From NCBI RefSeq assembly GCF_001613385.1, contig NZ_BDCG01000004.1, positions 372,001 to 436,000 on the forward strand: DNA of 64,000 nucleotides, given 5' to 3'. This DNA comes from Nocardia flavorosea NBRC 108225 (GTDB taxonomy: Bacteria; Actinomycetota; Actinomycetes; Mycobacteriales; Mycobacteriaceae). Made by a program: the position numbers and the translations under genes. The notes beneath the pieces are model-generated. The model was not told where the DNA came from, searched no databases, and worked only from the letters and a program-made list of their open reading frames with translations. Position 1 is the stretch's first letter; every line of letters starts with the position of its first letter. Below are positions 1-7,626 of the stretch, one piece after another.

Positions 1-1
1 C

Positions 2-112
2 GGTGTCGCCGATGTCGAGGTCGTGCTGCACAAACCGAGCGCGCCCATCCCGCACAGTTTCGCCGACGTCCGGGTGGTCACCGCGGGTCGCCGGGAACCG
101 GGGCCCGAATGA
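2..112 (+). CDS. folB: Dihydroneopterin aldolase, C-terminal end only
   Basis: Only the last 36 codons are in the window; the gene starts upstream. The visible peptide contains the motif KPSAPIPHSFADV and ends REPGPE, which is typical of the FolB C-terminus. FolB converts 7,8-dihydroneopterin to 6-hydroxymethyl-dihydropterin, the substrate of the next gene product. The stop codon overlaps the folK start (ATGA), which implies translational coupling. The identification rests on the short tail plus the conserved folB-folK order. Confidence 0.85.
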   Translation, partial: GVADVEVVLHKPSAPIPHSFADVRVVTAGRREPGPE

Positions 113-654
113 CGCGCGCGGTCTTGTCCATCGGCTCGAATATGGGGGATCGGCTCGCGCTGTTGCGCGGTGTAATCGCCGGATTCGGTGCGCGCGTACG
201 TGCGGTTTCACCGGTATACAGCACCGCCCCATGGGGCGGTGTGGACCAGGACGATTTCCTCAACGCCGTACTGGTCGTCGACGATCCGGCGTACGACTGC
301 CGCGCCTGGCTGGTGCACGGTCAGCGGCTCGAACAGGCCGCCGGCCGCGAGCGCACGGTGCGCTGGGGCGCTCGCACTCTGGACGTGGATATCGTCACCT
401 GCGCCGAAGCCGTCGCCGGGGAGTTCCGATCCTGTAGCAGTACCGACCCGAACCTCACCCTGCCGCATCCACGCGCCCACGAACGCGCCTTCGTCATGAT
501 CCCGTGGCTGGACGTGGAACCCGGGGCCGTGCTGGACGTCGCGGGTATCGGATATCCGGTGCGAGATCTGTTGTCGAAGCTGGACGCGAGCGAGGTAGCG
601 GGGGTTCGCCGCACCGACCTCAGCCTGATACCCGCCGCGGGAGCCGCACCATGA
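109..654 (+). CDS. folK: 6-hydroxymethyl-7,8-dihydropterin pyrophosphokinase (HPPK)
   Basis: This 181-residue protein transfers pyrophosphate from ATP to 6-hydroxymethyl-dihydropterin in cytoplasmic folate synthesis. The N-terminal SIGSNMGDR, the SPVYSTAPWGG segment, the ARTLDVDIV segment (the Mg-binding DxD of HPPK) and LPHPRAHERAFV are all family signatures. Length is usual for actinobacterial FolK. The start ATG overlaps the folB stop, and the stop overlaps the start of the following DUF3180 gene, so the three are probably one transcript. Confidence 0.95.
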   Translation: MTRAVLSIGSNMGDRLALLRGVIAGFGARVRAVSPVYSTAPWGGVDQDDFLNAVLVVDDPAYDCRAWLVHGQRLEQAAGRERTVRWGARTLDVDIVTCAEAVAGEFRSCSSTDPNLTLPHPRAHERAFVMIPWLDVEPGAVLDVAGIGYPVRDLLSKLDASEVAGVRRTDLSLIPAAGAAP

Positions 655-1184
655 CCTTCGGGGGCAGCGATGAGAACACCCCCGGTAACGGTGGGGGCGA
701 CGGCGATATGAGGCTGAAACCCACCCGTATCCGGGAGTTGCTGGCCAATATCGCGATCGCGGCCGTTATCGCCTGGGTGGCCACCCGGCTCGCCTACGGG
801 AGTTTCCCGCCGATCTCCACGATCGCGGGGGCCTCTCTGTACCCGGTGGCCGCGCTCGAGGCGGCGCTCGGGTTCTATATCCGCGCCCGGGTGACCAATA
901 GACAGATCGGTGCCGACCGGCGTCAGCTGCATCCGATCACAGTGGCCCGGGCGTTGGCGCTGGCGAAGGCGTCCGCGCAGGTGGGTTCGCTGGTGGCCGG
1001 GGTCTGGCTGGGATTCCTGCTGTGGATCTTCCCGCAGCGGGGGGAGCTGCGGGCCGCCGACGCGGACTATCCGGGCGTTCTCATCGGCTGCGGCGCGGGT
1101 ATTGCGCTGGCCGTCGCGGCGTTGTGGCTCGAACACTGCTGCCGGGCTCCGGACGACCCGACCGACGAACCCGCGCCATCCTAG
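651..1184 (+). CDS. DUF3180 family membrane protein
   Basis: This 177-residue protein begins at an ATG overlapping the folK stop (ATGA). After a Gly/Asp-rich leader of about 20 residues it has about four hydrophobic segments: roughly residues 29-45, 55-75, 100-125 and 140-160. A gene of this type follows folK throughout Mycobacteriales (Rv3605c in M. tuberculosis). Function is unknown. The position suggests a co-transcribed passenger of the folate operon rather than a pathway enzyme. A later start at the internal ATG near MRLKPTRI is possible. Confidence 0.85.
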   Translation: MTFGGSDENTPGNGGGDGDMRLKPTRIRELLANIAIAAVIAWVATRLAYGSFPPISTIAGASLYPVAALEAALGFYIRARVTNRQIGADRRQLHPITVARALALAKASAQVGSLVAGVWLGFLLWIFPQRGELRAADADYPGVLIGCGAGIALAVAALWLEHCCRAPDDPTDEPAPS

Positions 1185-1240
1185 ACCTCTTCGTGACGGA
1201 TCACGCCCATTCTGACCTGGGCGCGTCCGACTTTCCCGAT

Positions 1241-1246
1241 TACTCT
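1241..1246 (+). promoter_or_regulatory. Candidate -10 element, leaderless transcript
   Basis: TACTCT matches the TANNNT actinobacterial -10 pattern and ends 7 nt before the ATG at 1254. The predicted transcript would begin about one base before the start codon. Confidence 0.5.
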
Positions 1247-1253
1247 TGCGGGC

Positions 1254-2378
1254 ATGGTGTCACCGTCCCGCAGTAGTTCTTCCGCGCGCAGCCGGGAAGA
1301 TGTGGGCAAAGTGTTCCTCGGCGGCCTGGTGCTGCTCGGGGTGGTGGCCAGTGTCCTGCTGGTGCTCAGCGAGAGCGTGCAGCTCATCCGCGTGGGGCTG
1401 GTGGCGGCATTGTGGGCGGCGGTACTGGGGGCGTGGGCGGTGAGCCGGTACCAGGCCAAGGTCCGGGATCTGCGTGGCGCCTATGAACGGGAACTGGAGC
1501 GCGAGATCAGTGCGCGCCGTGAACACGAGCTCGGAATCGAGGCCCGGGTGCGTTCGGAGGTCGGCGCCGACGCGACCGAGATGGCCGCGTTGCGGGCCGA
1601 GCTCGCCGTGCTGCGCCGGCAACTCGAACGGCTCTTCGACGGTGAGCTCGCGCCCGAGCGTCCCGCGTTGCGGGCCGCGTCCTTCCGTGTTCAGGAGCTG
1701 CCCAGCGCGCAGGACCGGGCCGGTTTCGCGGCGGCCTGGCCGCCGGCCGAGGACGGTGAGCGGCACGCGGTCGACGCCTGGGCCAACGCCGCGGCGAGCT
1801 GGTCGCATGCTGCGGACGGCTGGGTCGATCCCGAAGACGATGTGGCGGAATCGGGCGCCGATACCGGGGACCGCAGTTCCGGCACCCCCGTCTACGAAAG
1901 CGATCACCCCGGCCGCCCGCGGTTCGCCGGCCCCGACGACGATCCCATCACCGCCGAAACGGCGATCGTGCGCCTCGACGACGAACCGGGTCAGGCTCGG
2001 CCGGGAGCGGGGCTCGCGGGTCCGAGCTGGGCCGATGCCTTCACCGAGGTCGACGATGCCGCGGATGTGCCGGGTGGCGCCGAGCGGCACGGTCCGCCGC
2101 ACCCCGCCGAATTCGTCCAGGGGCCGCCGCGGCCGCCCGAGCCGGTTCACGGTCCGCCCGCACCGCGCCGCCCGGCCGCCGTCGAGGCCGAACCGTCCAA
2201 GACACCGGTTTCGGTGAAGGCCAGGGACAACAGCCGCGCCCCGGGCAAGTTGTCCCCGCGCGGCGCGGTCAATTCCCGGCGCCGCCGCACCCAATCCGAC
2301 CCGGCGGGTTCGCGGCGGCTGTCGGTGGCCGAGATCATGGCGAACCTGCGCCGGGAAGAAGAGCAGCGCAGCTCCTGA
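1254..2378 (+). CDS. Membrane-anchored Ala/Arg/Pro-rich protein (Rv3604c type)
   Basis: This 374-residue protein has two N-terminal transmembrane segments (about residues 19-36 and 42-60), then a charged, coiled-coil-like stretch rich in Glu and Arg (about 65-130). A long, low-complexity, acidic and Pro-rich cytoplasmic tail follows, ending in a basic patch and the conserved-looking LSVAEIMANLRREEE. The position between DUF3180 and the DUF2520 gene matches the M. tuberculosis gene Rv3604c. Function is unknown. The tail could be a protein-interaction region. Confidence 0.8.
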   Translation: MVSPSRSSSSARSREDVGKVFLGGLVLLGVVASVLLVLSESVQLIRVGLVAALWAAVLGAWAVSRYQAKVRDLRGAYERELEREISARREHELGIEARVRSEVGADATEMAALRAELAVLRRQLERLFDGELAPERPALRAASFRVQELPSAQDRAGFAAAWPPAEDGERHAVDAWANAAASWSHAADGWVDPEDDVAESGADTGDRSSGTPVYESDHPGRPRFAGPDDDPITAETAIVRLDDEPGQARPGAGLAGPSWADAFTEVDDAADVPGGAERHGPPHPAEFVQGPPRPPEPVHGPPAPRRPAAVEAEPSKTPVSVKARDNSRAPGKLSPRGAVNSRRRRTQSDPAGSRRLSVAEIMANLRREEEQRSS

Positions 2379-2494
2379 GTGCGGCATATCACCCGGTGTC
2401 CCCGTGGCGCATCGGCGGTCGTGAGTCATATCCTCGATGCGTAACGTCCGGTACCCGCAGCGCGGGACTGGAACGACTTTTCGAGAGGACACTG

Positions 2495-3439
2495 TTGACC
2501 TCGCCACGCGTGACTCCTGGCAATCCCGCGAGTGGTGATCCGGCGCCTGCACGCCTGACGGTAGGAATCGTTTCGGCGGGACGCGTGGGATCCGCTCTCG
2601 GCGCCGCGCTCGAACGCGCCGGACATGTGGTGTTCGGCGTCGCTGCCATCTCCGATGCCTCGGTACAGCGGGCACGTACCCGGTTGCCCGAATCCCGGAT
2701 CCTCCCGGTCGAGGAGGTAGCCGCGCGCTGCGAACTGCTCATCCTGGCGGTTCCGGACGCCGAACTGGCCGGGTTGGTGCGCGGGCTGGCGAGCGCGCGG
2801 ACGGTGCGGCCCGGCACGATCGTGGCGCATACGTCGGGCGCGAACGGTATCGCGATCCTGGCGCCGCTGGCGGAGGCCGGTGCGCGACCACTGGCCATTC
2901 ATCCGGCGATGACCTTCACCGGCCACGACGAGGATCTGTCCCGCCTGTCCAATGCGTGTTTCGGGATCACCGCGGCGGACGAGATCGGCTACGCCATCGC
3001 GCAGTCGCTGGTGATCGAAATGGGCGGGGAACCGGTCCGGGTGGCCGAGGAGCACCGAACCCTCTATCATGCCGCGCTCGCCCACGGCAGCAATCACCTG
3101 GTCACCCTGGTACTCGACGCCGTGCAGGCGCTGCGCAAAGCGCTCGCCGGGCCGGGACTGCTCGGCCAGCAGACCATCGACGATCAACCGAACGGCCTGC
3201 CCGAACGGCTGCTCGCGCCACTGGTCTCGGCGGCGCTCGACAATGCCCTGCGCCGCGGCCAGGCCGCGCTCACCGGCCCGGTCGCCCGGGGCGATACTGC
3301 CGCGGTTGCCGCGCATCTCGAGGCCTTGGCCGTTGCCGACCCACAGATTGCCGCCGGTTATCGGGCAATGTCGCGCCGCACCGCCGAACGGGCGCAGGCG
3401 CCCGACGAACTTCGTGCACTGCTGGAGGAACACCGATGA
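2495..3439 (+). CDS. Rossmann-fold/DUF2520 oxidoreductase-like protein
   Basis: This 314-residue protein has an N-terminal NAD(P)-binding [13 protein letters not shown] (Gly-rich Rossmann loop, about residues 20-32), as in ketopantoate-reductase-like dehydrogenases, and a C-terminal DUF2520 domain with the conserved [10 protein letters not shown] chose the TTG at 2495 because a GAGAGGA ribosome-binding site sits just upstream; a longer reading starting at 2396 has no such site. The gene lies directly before panC in this order across Mycobacteriales (Rv3603c). A role in pantothenate synthesis as a reductase has been suspected for the family but cannot be shown here. Confidence 0.85.
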   Translation: MTSPRVTPGNPASGDPAPARLTVGIVSAGRVGSALGAALERAGHVVFGVAAISDASVQRARTRLPESRILPVEEVAARCELLILAVPDAELAGLVRGLASARTVRPGTIVAHTSGANGIAILAPLAEAGARPLAIHPAMTFTGHDEDLSRLSNACFGITAADEIGYAIAQSLVIEMGGEPVRVAEEHRTLYHAALAHGSNHLVTLVLDAVQALRKALAGPGLLGQQTIDDQPNGLPERLLAPLVSAALDNALRRGQAALTGPVARGDTAAVAAHLEALAVADPQIAAGYRAMSRRTAERAQAPDELRALLEEHR

Positions 3440-3488
3440 GGCGACACCTGCGCCGCGGAGGGCATGCATCGGAATCGAAGGAGGCAGC

Positions 3489-4445
3489 ATGACGGATCAG
3501 ACCCTGCGCGATGCCTACCGCGCCGGCGAGCTGACCGTGCAGCACGACCCGGCCGTTCTCGGCAAGGTTGTCCGCGCCCTGCGCCGCTCCGGCCGCACCG
3601 TCGGACTCGTCCCCACTATGGGTGCCCTGCACGAAGGTCATCTGGAGCTGGTCCGCCGCGCCAAGCGCACCAACCAGGTCGTGATCGTCTCGATTTTCGT
3701 CAACCCGCTGCAGTTCGGGGCGAACGAGGATCTCGACAGCTATCCGCGCACCCTCGAGGCGGATGTCGATTTGCTCCGCGCGGAGGGCGTGGACCTGGTA
3801 TTCGCCCCGAGCGCGGCGGATATGTATCCCGACGGTCCGCGGACCACGGTGCAGCCGGGCCCGCTGGGCGCCGAACTGGAGGGCGGTTCCCGGCCGACCC
3901 ATTTCGCCGGGATGCTCACCGTGGTGGCGAAACTACTGCAGATAGCGAGCCCCAACGAGGCCTTCTTCGGCGAGAAGGACTATCAGCAGCTGGCGCTGAT
4001 CCGGCAGATGGTCCGCGATCTGAACTTCGACGTGAAAATCGTCGCCGTCCCGACGGTCCGCGAATCCGATGGCCTGGCGCTGTCCTCGCGTAACCGCTAT
4101 CTCGACTCGGCCCAGCGCGAACTCGCGACAACCTTGTCGGCCGCTCTACTGGCCGGCGCCCGTTCCGGCGCCGCAGGCGGACAGGCCGTGCTCGACGCGG
4201 CCCGTTCGGTCCTGGCCGCAGCCCCCGGTATCGAACTGGACTACCTGGAACTCCGTGCCGCGGATCTGGGCCCCGCACCGGAAGCAGGCAACGCCCGCCT
4301 CCTGATCGCGGCCCGCGTCGGCAGTACCCGCTTGATCGACAATGCCGCCGTCCAGCTCGGTGTGCAGTTGGACGGCCACCCGGACGCGGACATCTCGTCC
4401 CGCCCGGCGGAACGATCTGCCACTTCCACAGGTGTTGACCGATGA
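3489..4445 (+). CDS. panC: Pantoate-beta-alanine ligase (pantothenate synthetase)
   Basis: This 318-residue enzyme joins pantoate and beta-alanine using ATP, the last step of pantothenate synthesis. The nucleotide-binding [10 protein letters not shown], the pantoate-binding stretch around [17 protein letters not shown], and the KMSKS-like loop LSSRNRYLD are all present. The ATG at 3489 is preceded by a strong AAGGAGG site. The tail beyond about residue 290 is Arg/Ser-rich and longer than in E. coli. The stop overlaps the ATG of the next reading frame (ATGA). Confidence 0.96.
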   Translation: MTDQTLRDAYRAGELTVQHDPAVLGKVVRALRRSGRTVGLVPTMGALHEGHLELVRRAKRTNQVVIVSIFVNPLQFGANEDLDSYPRTLEADVDLLRAEGVDLVFAPSAADMYPDGPRTTVQPGPLGAELEGGSRPTHFAGMLTVVAKLLQIASPNEAFFGEKDYQQLALIRQMVRDLNFDVKIVAVPTVRESDGLALSSRNRYLDSAQRELATTLSAALLAGARSGAAGGQAVLDAARSVLAAAPGIELDYLELRAADLGPAPEAGNARLLIAARVGSTRLIDNAAVQLGVQLDGHPDADISSRPAERSATSTGVDR

Positions 4446-4936
4446 GTACACGTGCAGCCGAAGCGCCCACCGCCGGCCTGCCCCGGCCCACGGCGCTTCG
4501 CGAAGGCGCCGACCTGAACCACTCCACGGCCCCCTCGGCCACCTACCCGAGCCGGTCACCCGCGGTTGCAGCCGACATCGGCCTCGAGTTCCTGCCCGGC
4601 CTTCGCTCTATCGGACGGCCGGCTTCCCTGGGCGGGGCCCGCCCCTGGTCTGGAGCGACGGCGCGGGAGAGCGAAGCGGAGGAGCGGAGGAGTGAAGACC
4701 AGGGGTTAACAGGGCCACGCCCTCGAGCCGCGGAGCGGCTCCGAAATTACAGCCCGCCCCTTCGCGGATGGCCCGCCCCGATTGCGGGTTCATCGGGTCT
4801 CCGGCCTGGTGTGGCGGAGCGCGTCCAGAGTTACAGCCCGCCCCTTCGCGGAAAATTTACTCCGGGAGCAGGGACAACAGCCCCCCGACCCACGCCACCG
4901 AAGGCGGCGCAAATAAGCACAGAAGGGCGACCGTGA
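4442..4936 (+). CDS. Arg/Pro-rich hypothetical frame bridging panC and panD
   Basis: This 164-codon frame begins ATGA-overlapped with the panC stop and ends with a TGA overlapping the panD ATG (TGATG), so it is coupled at both ends. The peptide is low complexity, with no recognisable domain. It contains two similar blocks reading roughly AERxxxYSPPLRG, produced by an 84-bp-spaced DNA repeat, plus inverted repeats. Coupling argues for translation; composition argues for a repeat-expanded spacer that happens to stay open. I do not recognise a family and assign no function. Confidence 0.4.
   Translation: MSTRAAEAPTAGLPRPTALREGADLNHSTAPSATYPSRSPAVAADIGLEFLPGLRSIGRPASLGGARPWSGATARESEAEERRSEDQGLTGPRPRAAERLRNYSPPLRGWPAPIAGSSGLRPGVAERVQSYSPPLRGKFTPGAGTTAPRPTPPKAAQISTEGRP
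4642..4705. repeat. Inverted repeat with 10-bp perfect arms
   Basis: CCCCTGGTCT at 4642-4651 pairs perfectly with AGACCAGGGG at 4696-4705 around a 44-nt purine-rich loop made of repeated GAGCG/GGAGG units. A second small perfect palindrome (GAGCCGC-GGA-GCGGCTC) lies at 4725-4741. Both sit inside the unusual panC-panD spacer frame. Confidence 0.7.
4747..4852. repeat. Direct repeat, 22 bp exact, 84 bp apart
   Basis: The 22-bp block at 4747-4768, beginning TTACAGCCCGCC, recurs exactly at 4831-4852. The spacing of 84 bp is a multiple of three, so both copies encode the same YSPPLRG peptide. Flanking bases are also partly conserved, which suggests a degenerate tandem duplication. Confidence 0.75.
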
Positions 4937-5355
4937 TGTTGCGGACCATGATGAAGTCGAAGATCCACCGGGCCACCGTGACCCATGCCGATCTGCATTA
5001 TGTCGGATCGGTGACCGTGGACCAGGATCTGCTGGATGCTGCCGATCTGCTCGAGGGTGAACAGGTCTGCATTGTCGATATCGACAACGGGGCCCGGCTC
5101 GAAACCTATGTGATCGCCGGTGAGCGCGGTTCCGGGGTGATCGGTATCAACGGCGCCGCCGCCCATCTGGTCAACCCGGGTGATCTGGTGATTCTCATCG
5201 CGTACGGGATGATGGACGAGGCCGAGCTGCGCGATTACGACCCGAAGGTGGTGTTCGTGGATTCGCGTAACCGGGCGGTCGAACTGGGCTCGGATCCGGC
5301 GCATGCGCCGGCGGGCTCGGATCTCATCAGCCCGCGTAATCTGTCGCTGGTCTGA
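4936..5355 (+). CDS. panD: Aspartate 1-decarboxylase proenzyme
   Basis: This 139-residue pyruvoyl enzyme makes beta-alanine from aspartate for PanC. Cleavage would occur between Gly and Ser in the self-processing motif YVGSVTVD (about residues 23-30). The [16 protein letters not shown] start and the YDPKVVFVD segment near the end are typical. The first ATG overlaps the preceding frame's stop; a second start (MMKSKIH) five codons in is also plausible. The C-terminal tail after the core is short and variable, as in mycobacteria. Confidence 0.95.
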   Translation: MLRTMMKSKIHRATVTHADLHYVGSVTVDQDLLDAADLLEGEQVCIVDIDNGARLETYVIAGERGSGVIGINGAAAHLVNPGDLVILIAYGMMDEAELRDYDPKVVFVDSRNRAVELGSDPAHAPAGSDLISPRNLSLV

Positions 5356-5372
5356 GCGCCGACGGCAAACGT

Positions 5373-6164
5373 ATGCTGCTGACTCTCGACGTCCGCACTA
5401 CCAGCACTGTCATCGGGTTGATGAACGGCACCGATCCCGGGGCGGAACTGGTGCGGCACTGGCGGATTCACACCAACCCTCTGCACACCGCCGATGAGTT
5501 CGCAATGAATCTGCGCGGTCTGCTGGGGGCCGATCTCGACACGGTGACCGGTATCGCCGGCCTGTCCACCATGCCGCCCATGCTGCGGGAAATGCGGCTG
5601 ATGCTGGATCGCTACTGGCAGCACGTCCCGCATGTGCTGGTGGAGCCCGGAGTGCGGACCGGTATCCCGCTGCTGGTGGACAACCCGAAAGAGGTCGGTG
5701 CGGACCGGATCGTCAACAGCCTCGCGGCCTATCACGGATACGGCACCGCTTCGATCGTGGTGGATTTCGGTGTGTCGATCTGTGTAGATCTGGTGTCGGC
5801 GAAGGGGGAGTTCCTCGGCGGCGTTATCGCGCCGGGGGTGGAGATCGCGACCGAGGCGCTGATCGAGCGGGCCGCGCTGCGACGGGTCGAGCTGACCAGG
5901 CCGAGGTCGGTGGTCGGCAAAACCACTGTCGAATGTATCCAAGCCGGGGCCGTGTTCGGTTTCGCGGGGCTGGTGGACGGGCTCGTCGACCGGGTCCGCG
6001 ACGATATCGATGGTTTCTCCGGCGACGATATCGCCGTGGTGGCGACGGGTCCGGCGGCGCCGTTGATCCTGGACGAATCCGAGACCATCGAACATCATCT
6101 GCCGCACCTGACGCTCACCGGCCTGCAACTCGTCTACGAACGGAACCAGCGGCGTAGTCGCTGA
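5373..6164 (+). CDS. coaX: Type III pantothenate kinase
   Basis: This 263-residue ASKHA-fold kinase phosphorylates pantothenate, the first CoA step after PanC. The N-terminal TLDVRTTST phosphate loop, the EVGADRIVN motif, the [14 protein letters not shown] stretch and the C-terminal VVATGPAAP are typical. The phosphate-2 motif reads DFGVSICVD, with Val where the family usually has Thr. It follows panD by 17 bp, completing a panC-panD-coaX cluster. The type III identity is secure; catalytic competence is unverified. Confidence 0.9.
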   Translation: MLLTLDVRTTSTVIGLMNGTDPGAELVRHWRIHTNPLHTADEFAMNLRGLLGADLDTVTGIAGLSTMPPMLREMRLMLDRYWQHVPHVLVEPGVRTGIPLLVDNPKEVGADRIVNSLAAYHGYGTASIVVDFGVSICVDLVSAKGEFLGGVIAPGVEIATEALIERAALRRVELTRPRSVVGKTTVECIQAGAVFGFAGLVDGLVDRVRDDIDGFSGDDIAVVATGPAAPLILDESETIEHHLPHLTLTGLQLVYERNQRRSR

Positions 6165-6252
6165 TGAGTGCGCGGGACGTGGTCGCGGGCAAGTGCACAG
6201 ATATGTGATGTATTCCGCTGGGCTGGGTGTGGCCGCCGCGGATCCGGATTGC

Positions 6253-6258
6253 TAAGCT
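6253..6258 (+). promoter_or_regulatory. Candidate -10 element for the cdo-rhodanese transcript
   Basis: TAAGCT fits TANNNT. With standard spacing the first transcribed base is 6265, exactly the G of a GTG that opens a 13-residue frame, so the transcript would be leaderless. Confidence 0.5.
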
Positions 6259-6264
6259 CGCCGT

Positions 6265-6306
6265 GTGCTGTTCCGCATGCGTACCCAGGAGTGTTGTCGA
6301 GGCTGA
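6265..6306 (+). CDS. Leaderless Cys-Cys leader peptide upstream of cysteine dioxygenase
   Basis: GTG at the predicted transcription start opens a frame reading MLFRMRTQECCRG and stops at 6304-6306. The two adjacent cysteine codons just before the stop resemble the polycysteine leaderless uORFs described in mycobacteria, which attenuate expression of downstream sulfur genes according to cysteine supply. The next gene is a cysteine dioxygenase. An internal ATG at 6277 gives the shorter MRTQECCRG. Sequence and context are seen; regulation is inference. Confidence 0.55.
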   Translation: MLFRMRTQECCRG

Positions 6307-6327
6307 TTCGCCTCGACCGTTCGAGGC
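6298..6327 (+). promoter_or_regulatory. Two mutually exclusive hairpins at the leader-peptide stop
   Basis: Hairpin A pairs CGAGGC (6298-6303) with GCCTCG (6310-6315), placing the leader stop codon in its loop. Hairpin B pairs GCCTCGA (6310-6316) with TCGAGGC (6321-6327). The segment 6310-6315 is shared, so only one can form. A ribosome stalled on the Cys codons or at the stop would block A and favour B. Confidence 0.5.
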
Positions 6328-6372
6328 ATCCCGAATTCCTCGTTCGTTCTCATTCCTGTTGGAGATGCGCAC

Positions 6373-6999
6373 ATGCGTTCCCCTGTTCTTACTTCGCTGG
6401 TTCCGGCCTCGGCTCGTGATAACGCCGCCGCGGCGGCGAATCCGATTCCCGATCGCCCGATTGCCCCGGCGTTGCCCACCCGGTTGCGGCCCGCGGATCT
6501 GTTACGGCTGACCGACGAGACCGGCGAAGATGTGCTCGCCGGCCGTTACGACCATCTGCTTCCCGACGACGGCCGCTGGCCGCTGGTGGACCGCTGGGCT
6601 GCCCGGTTGGCCGCCGATGACGAGGTCGATATCTGGCTGATCAGCTGGACGCCGGAGAAATCCACGAAACTGCACGATCACGCCGGTTCCCTCGGTGCGC
6701 TGACCGTGCTCAGCGGCGCGCTCGCGGAATACCGCTGGAACGGATCCGAACTGCGGCATCGGATCCTGGCGGCGGGTGATCAGGCGGCTTTCCCGATCGG
6801 CTGGGTTCACGATGTCGTCCGTGCTTCGGACCGGGTCGCGGTCGCGGGCCGGTCCGACCCCGGTCCGCTGGATCCGACGCTGAGCGTGCACGCCTACTCA
6901 CCCCCGCTGACCGCCATGTCCTATTACGAGGTGACCGGTCACGGCAACCTCCGACGTACCCACACCGTCCTCACCGACCAGCCCGAAGGTGATCTCTGA
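6373..6999 (+). CDS. Cysteine dioxygenase (type I, cupin)
   Basis: This 208-residue cupin enzyme oxidises cysteine to cysteine sulfinate with a mononuclear iron. The metal-binding histidines are visible as KLHDHAG (His101, His103) and GWVHDV (His146), in the normal cupin spacing. The first 35 or so residues are an Ala/Pro-rich extension. A GGAG ribosome site precedes the ATG. The stop overlaps the next gene (TGATG), a rhodanese, the usual partner in actinobacteria. It is probably regulated by the upstream Cys-Cys leader frame. Confidence 0.93.
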   Translation: MRSPVLTSLVPASARDNAAAAANPIPDRPIAPALPTRLRPADLLRLTDETGEDVLAGRYDHLLPDDGRWPLVDRWAARLAADDEVDIWLISWTPEKSTKLHDHAGSLGALTVLSGALAEYRWNGSELRHRILAAGDQAAFPIGWVHDVVRASDRVAVAGRSDPGPLDPTLSVHAYSPPLTAMSYYEVTGHGNLRRTHTVLTDQPEGDL

Positions 7000-7430
7000 T
7001 GCCGTCGATGACCATCGACCAAATGCTCGACAACGCGCGCTCGCAGCTGCGGCGGATCCAGCCGATCGAAGTGCCCGCCGCGCTCGCGCGGGGCGCCATC
7101 CTGGTGGATATCCGGCCGGCGGCACAGCGGAATCAGGAGGGGACGCTGCCCGGTGCGCTGGTGATCGAACGGAATGTGCTGGAGTGGCGGCTGGATCCGA
7201 GCAGTTCGGCCCGGCTGGCGCTGGCCACCGACCACGAGGTCGAGTGGGTCGTGGTGTGCTCGCAGGGCTACACGTCGAGCCTGGCCGCGGCCTCGTTGCG
7301 TCAATTGGGGTTGCATCGCGCGACCGATCTGGTCGGCGGCTACCAAGCGCTGGTTGCTGCGGGTATGCGCACGGTGGCGACCGGCGCCGAGCACTTCACC
7401 AGGGAAGTTCGTTCGCTCGCGGTTCTCTGA
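6999..7430 (+). CDS. Rhodanese-like sulfurtransferase
   Basis: This 143-residue single-domain rhodanese has the active-site loop VVVCSQGYTSS with the catalytic Cys87, LVDIRPAAQRNQEG upstream (the usual CH2A-like motif) and the terminal GGYQALVAAG helix. It probably handles persulfide or sulfite sulfur released by cysteine oxidation. It is translationally coupled to the dioxygenase gene by TGATG. The identity is clear; the physiological acceptor is unknown. Confidence 0.9.
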   Translation: MPSMTIDQMLDNARSQLRRIQPIEVPAALARGAILVDIRPAAQRNQEGTLPGALVIERNVLEWRLDPSSSARLALATDHEVEWVVVCSQGYTSSLAAASLRQLGLHRATDLVGGYQALVAAGMRTVATGAEHFTREVRSLAVL

Positions 7431-7612
7431 ATTGTTCGGTTTCCGGCGGCGAATAGATCCGGAGCGCAATACATTTCCGTGCTGTCTCCGCACCGGCGGT
7501 ATTTCCTAAGCAACCAAATGGTCTATTTTCGTTGTCGGTGCGCGCGCCCACGCCGATTCCATATGGCGCGGTCCAGGGGCGGGCGGCTGACGAATCGATT
7601 TGCCGTGCACGC

Positions 7613-7618
7613 TAGGGT
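7613..7618 (+). promoter_or_regulatory. Candidate -10 element of lysS
   Basis: TAGGGT ends 8 nt before the GTG at 7627. No purine-rich ribosome-binding site lies in between, which suggests a leaderless or nearly leaderless lysS mRNA. Confidence 0.45.
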
Positions 7619-7626
7619 GGTTCGCT

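Noticed and set aside
6227-6511. Longer frame across the cdo leader reading VCCSACVP
   Set aside because: It also holds cysteine codons, but it would start two bases upstream of the predicted transcript and run into the dioxygenase gene out of frame. The MLFRMRTQECCRG frame fits the transcript start better.
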